DNA from: Motacilla alba alba
Lineage: Eukaryota > Chordata > Aves > Passeriformes > Motacillidae
Length of the DNA: 64,000 nucleotides
Direction of reading: 5' to 3'
Assembly: GCF_015832195.1 (NCBI RefSeq)
Contig: NC_052017.1
Span: 55,210,152-55,274,151 of the forward strand
Every line of letters begins with the position of its first letter. Position 1 is the stretch's first letter. This document shows positions 60,069 through 64,000 of this stretch, in pieces. The position numbers were made by a program, and so were the translations under genes. The notes beneath the pieces are model-generated. The model saw nothing but the letters and a program-made list of their open reading frames with translations. It was not told where the DNA came from and made no database searches.

Positions 60069-62861
60069 GCCGTCCACAAAGGCCACAGGGCCCTGAACAC
60101 CAAAGCTGCCCTTTTCACTAGGAAAAATGACTCACCAGCCCAGGTTCCTGGTGTCAGTTTTCAGTAGGCGCTTGGGACTAGCCAAATCAGTCCGAGTTGG
60201 GGGTGGTGGCAGTATGGGTCTGGGTGGCATAAGGTATCATGTGTAACCTCAACAGGCAGTCAGCCACTAATGGCCACAGACCCCTGAACAAGAAGTCCGG
60301 TCATTTCCCTGGGAAGCAAACCTCACCAGCCCAGGTTCCTGGTGTTTGTTTGCAGGAGGTGCTTGGCACTGTCCAATCAGTGTGAGTTGGGGGTGGTGCC
60401 AGCTTGGGTCTGGGATGCATCCTGCAACGCGCACAACCTCAGCAAGCAACTAGATACTAAGGGCCACAGGCTCCTGAACAACAAACTTGACCTTTTCTCT
60501 GGAAAAAAAACTCACCGGCCCAGGTTCCTAAGGCTAGATTGCAGGAGGTGCTTGGCACTGTCAATGCAGCCTGAATTGGCAGTGGTGGCAACTTGTGTCT
60601 GGGTGACATCCTGCACCATGCAGAACCTCAGCAGGCAGTTGGCTACTATGGGCCATAGACCCCTGAACCACAAAGCCAGCATTTTCCCAAGGAGAAAAAA
60701 CTCAGCAGCCCATGTTCCTGGTGTCAGTATGCAGGAGGTGCTTGGAAGTCAAATCAGTGTGACTTGGAGATAGTGGCAATTTGGGTTTAGGATGCATCCT
60801 GCACTGTACAGAACCTCAGCAGGCAACTGGCCAGTCAGGGCCATTGGCCACTGAACAACAAACCCGGCCTTTTCCTTAGGAAAAAAAAAACTCACCAGCC
60901 CAGGTTCCTGCTGTTTGTTTGCAGGAGGTGCTTGGCACTGTCAAATCAATGTGAATTGGGGGCGGTGGCAGCTTGGGTCTGGGATGCATCCTGAACTATG
61001 CCGAACCTCAGGAGGCAACTGGCCACTCAGGGCCACAAGCCCCTGAACAACAAAGTACACCTTTTCTCTGGGAAAAAACTCATCAGCCCAGGTCCCTGGT
61101 GCTAGATTGCAGCAGGCATATGGCATTGTCAATGCAGCCTGAGTTGGCGGTAGTAGCAGCTTGTGTCTGGGTGGCATCCTGTGCCATGCTAAACCCCAGA
61201 AGGCAGCCGGCAACTCTGGGCCACAGAAACCTGGACACCAAAGCCGGCCTTTTCTCTAGGAAAAAAGGCTCACCAGCCCATGTTCCCAGTGTCAGTTTTG
61301 TAGAGGTGCTTTAGACTGCCAAATCAGAGTGAGTTGGGGATGGCGGCAGCTTGGTTCTGGGAGGCATCCTGCACTGTATGGAATGTCAGCAGGCAGCTGG
61401 CCATTAAGGGCCACTGGCCACTGAACACCAAAGCCATTTTTTTCCGGGGAAACAAAACTCACCAGCCCAGGTTCTTCGTGCCAGTTTGCAGGAGGCTCTT
61501 CCCACTGTCAATGCAACCTGAGTTGGCGGTAGTGGCAGCTTAGGCCAGGGTGGCACCCTACGCTGTGCGGAACTCCAGCAGGCACTTGGCTACTAAGGGC
61601 CACAGGCTCCAGAACTCTAAAGCTGGCGTTTTCCCTAGGAAAAAAGACCCACCAGCCCAGGTTTCTGGTGTCTGCAGGAGGCACTCAGGTCTCTAAAAGA
61701 GCCTGAGTTTGCAGTGGTGGCTTCTTTGGTCTGGGATGCATCCAGAACTGTCAGAACCTCAGTAGGAAACTGGCTGCTCAGGGCCACAGGCCCCTTAACA
61801 ACAAAGCCATTTTTTTTCAGGGGAAACAAATCTCACCAGCCAGGTCCTTCATGACAGTTTGCAGGAGGTGCTTCCCACTGTCAATGCAGCCTGAGTTGGC
61901 AGTGGTGGCAGCTTGTGCCTGGGTGGCACCCTACGCTGTGCGGAACCTCAGCAGGCAGCCAGCCACTCAGGGCCACAGGTCCCTGAACCACAAAGCTGGC
62001 ATTTTCCCTGGGAATTAAGACTCAGCAGCCCTGGTTCCTGGTCTTTATTTGCAGGAGGTGCTTGGAACTGTCCAATCTATGTGAGTTAGCAGTGGCGGCA
62101 ATTTGCATCTGGGTGGCACCCTATGCTGTACAGAACCTCAGTAGGCAACTGGCCGCTCAGGGCCATAGGCCATTAAACACCAAAGCCGTTTTTTTCCCAG
62201 GCAAACAGAACTTGCCAGACCAGGTTCTTCATGTCAGTTTGCTGGAGGTGCTTCCCACTGTAAATGCAGCCTGAGTTGGCGGTGGTGGCAGCTTGGGCCT
62301 GGGTGGCACCCTACACTGTGTAGAACCTCACCAGGCAGTCGGCTACTAAGGGCCACAGGCTCCAGAACACTAAAGCCGGCATTTTCCCTAGGAAAAAAGA
62401 CCCACCAGCCCAGGTTTCTGGTGTCTGTTTGCAGGAGGCACTCGGGTCTCTCATAGAGAGCCTGAGTTTGCAGTGGTGGCATCTTGGGTCTGTGAGGCAT
62501 CCAGCACCATGCAGAACCTCAGCATGCAGCCGGCTACTAAGGGCCACAGGCCCCTGAACAACAATGTAAACCTTTTCTCTGGGAAAAAACTCACCAGCCC
62601 AGCTTCCTGGTGCTAGATTGCAGCAGGCATTATGCACAGTCAAATTCAGCTTTAGGTGGCAGTGGTGGCAGCTTGCATCTGGGTGGCATCCTGCGCCATG
62701 TGTAACCTCTTTAGGCAGCTGGCCATTCAGAGCCATAGGCCCCGGAACCATAAAGCTGGAGTTTTCCCTGGGAAACAAGTCTCACCAGTCAGATTCTTGG
62801 TGTCAGTTTGCAGGAGTTGCTTGGCACTGTCAAATGAATGTGAATTGGGTTGGTGCCAGTG

Positions 62862-63279
62862 TGGTTATGGTATTTTATGAAAATCCCTTTGCTAGGATTT
62901 TCTTCTCCTGAGAAGCTGAAGGGCTTCAGCTTCAAGTGTAAACAATTTGTTATCTGCTACTGTGGAATGCAGCAGGTGCTTTCTCCATTGGTCAATGTGG
63001 GATGTTTCTACTTGGTGGCCAATCGAGGAGGCAGCAGCTCTCGGACTCTCTAGGAGTCACAGAACTTTGTTATTCATTCCTTTCTATTCCTGTCTCGTCT
63101 TCTGATTCTTTTCTCTCTGTTCTTTGTAGTGTAGTTATAGTGTGGTCTTTTTTAATGTAATATATATCATAATATAATAAACCAGCCTTCTGAAATGGAG
63201 TCAAGATCTCTCCTTCCCTTCATCAAGTCCTGACTGCCCTGAAGACCAACGGTAAAAGATGGTGACCCCAGACGTGGCA
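62862..63279 (+). mobile_element. ERVK-type LTR plus PBS-like sequence inside sat2
   Basis: It starts TGGTTATGGTATTTTATG and carries gctaggattttcttctcctg, ttctattcc and aataataataaac-like poly(A) sequence (caTAATATAATAAACC, ~63167-63182). This matches a very common songbird ERVK LTR. The LTR body ends near 63254. It is followed by TGGTGACCCCAGACGTGG (63260-63277), which looks like the primer-binding site and leader of such elements. sat2 resumes immediately after. The flanks ccagtg and atagtg match only in part. Confidence 0.8.
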
Positions 63280-64000
63280 ATAGTGTCAGCTTTGCTCTGG
63301 GAGGTATCCTGCACTGTCCGGAACCTCAGCCAGCTCTCGGCCACACAGGGCCACAGGCCCCGGAACCCCAAAGCCAGCCTTTGCTCTGGGAAAAAAAACT
63401 CACCAGCCCTCATTCCTGGTTGCAGTTTGCAGGAGGTGCTCACACTGTCCAATCTGTGTGAGTTGGGGATGGCGGCAGCTTGGTTCTGGGATGCATCCTG
63501 CACTGTGCGGAACCTCAGCAGCCAACTGGCTACACAGGGCCAGAGGCCACTAAACAAAGCCGTTTTTTTTCCGGGGGAAAAAACTCAGCATCCCAGGTTA
63601 CTGGTGTCAGTTTTCAGCAGGTGTTTCCCACCGTCAATGCAGCCTGAGTTGGCGGTGGTGGCAGCTTGGAACTGGGTGGCACGCTACGCCATGCAGAACC
63701 TCATCAGGCAGTCGGCTATTAAGACCTACAGACTCCAGAATTCCAATGCCGGCATTTTCCCTAGGAAAAAAGACCCACCAGCCCAGGTTTCTGGTGTCTG
63801 TTTGCAGGAGGCACTCGGGTCTCTCAAAGAGCCTGAGTTTGCACTGGTGGCAGTTTTGTCTGGGATGCATCCAGCACCATGAAGAACCTCAGCAGGCAAC
63901 TGGCCACTCATGGCCAAAAGCCTCTGAACAACAAAGTAGACCTTTTCTCTGGGAAAAAACTCACCAGCCCAGGTTCTTCGTGTCAGTTTGCAGGAGGTGC

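Larger units (their letters stand above)
59213..64000 (+). repeat. sat2: ~189-bp tandem satellite
   Basis: Head-to-tail monomers marked by ccagcccaggttcctggtgt, a gcaggaggtgcttgg box, gagttggcggtggtggcagc, aacctcagcaggcag and gaacaacaaag, then a purine-rich ggaaaaaaactcac. The cccagg marker recurs about every 184-193 bp (for example near 60325, 60515, 60705, 60895, 61083, 61272, 61461, 61651, 61835). Two LTR insertions interrupt it. It runs off the right edge. GC content is clearly higher than in sat1 and no similarity between the two is apparent. ORFs across it are artefacts. Confidence 0.95.

Noticed and set aside
59483..63882. Many 60-207 codon frames in the sat2 region
   Set aside because: The tandem repeat gives recurrent motifs in several frames on both strands; none is longer than expected from the stop-poor GC-rich monomer.

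Overview
The window is vertebrate nuclear DNA and almost certainly avian. It carries several CR1 LINE 3' ends, bird-type endogenous retrovirus LTRs (ERVL-like and ERVK-like), AT-rich introns with GT-AG splice sites, and no prokaryotic gene organisation. Several LTRs look like families I associate with songbirds, so a passerine is the best guess, but the species cannot be told from sequence alone.

The only gene I can name is the 3' part of PDE1C (calcium/calmodulin-dependent cyclic-nucleotide phosphodiesterase 1C) on the + strand. Five consecutive coding exons lie at 5858-5939, 11808-11928, 13100-13275, 16565-16861 and 20135-20209. Their phases join without a break: 751 nt, or 250 codons plus one base. 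They encode the end of the catalytic domain, including the invariant purine-binding Gln and the adjacent Phe clamp, and then the long charged C-terminal tail. The reading frame leaves 20209 through a strong donor, and I could not find the terminal exon in the remaining 43.8 kb.

Layout: 1-2999 is the 3' end of a decayed ERVL-type provirus (pol remnants, then a 3' LTR). 3000-20209 holds the PDE1C exons and introns, a CR1 copy, a CR1 tail fragment and an LTR. 20210-46864 is AT-rich intron or 3' flank with CR1 fragments, further LTRs, microsatellites, a GC-richer block at 30.0-31.3 kb and a nested LTR cluster at 37.9-39.35 kb.

From 46865 the window changes character and is almost entirely satellite DNA. 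A ~423-bp satellite (sat1) runs about 15 monomers on one strand, flips orientation near 53270, and runs about 12 more monomers on the other strand to ~58557. A second, unrelated ~189-bp satellite (sat2) follows and runs off the right edge. LTRs are inserted in both satellites, two with clear 6-bp target-site duplications. No bacterial-style system, tRNA, rRNA or CRISPR array was seen. The most unusual structure is the large head-to-head satellite inversion beside, or within the last intron of, PDE1C.
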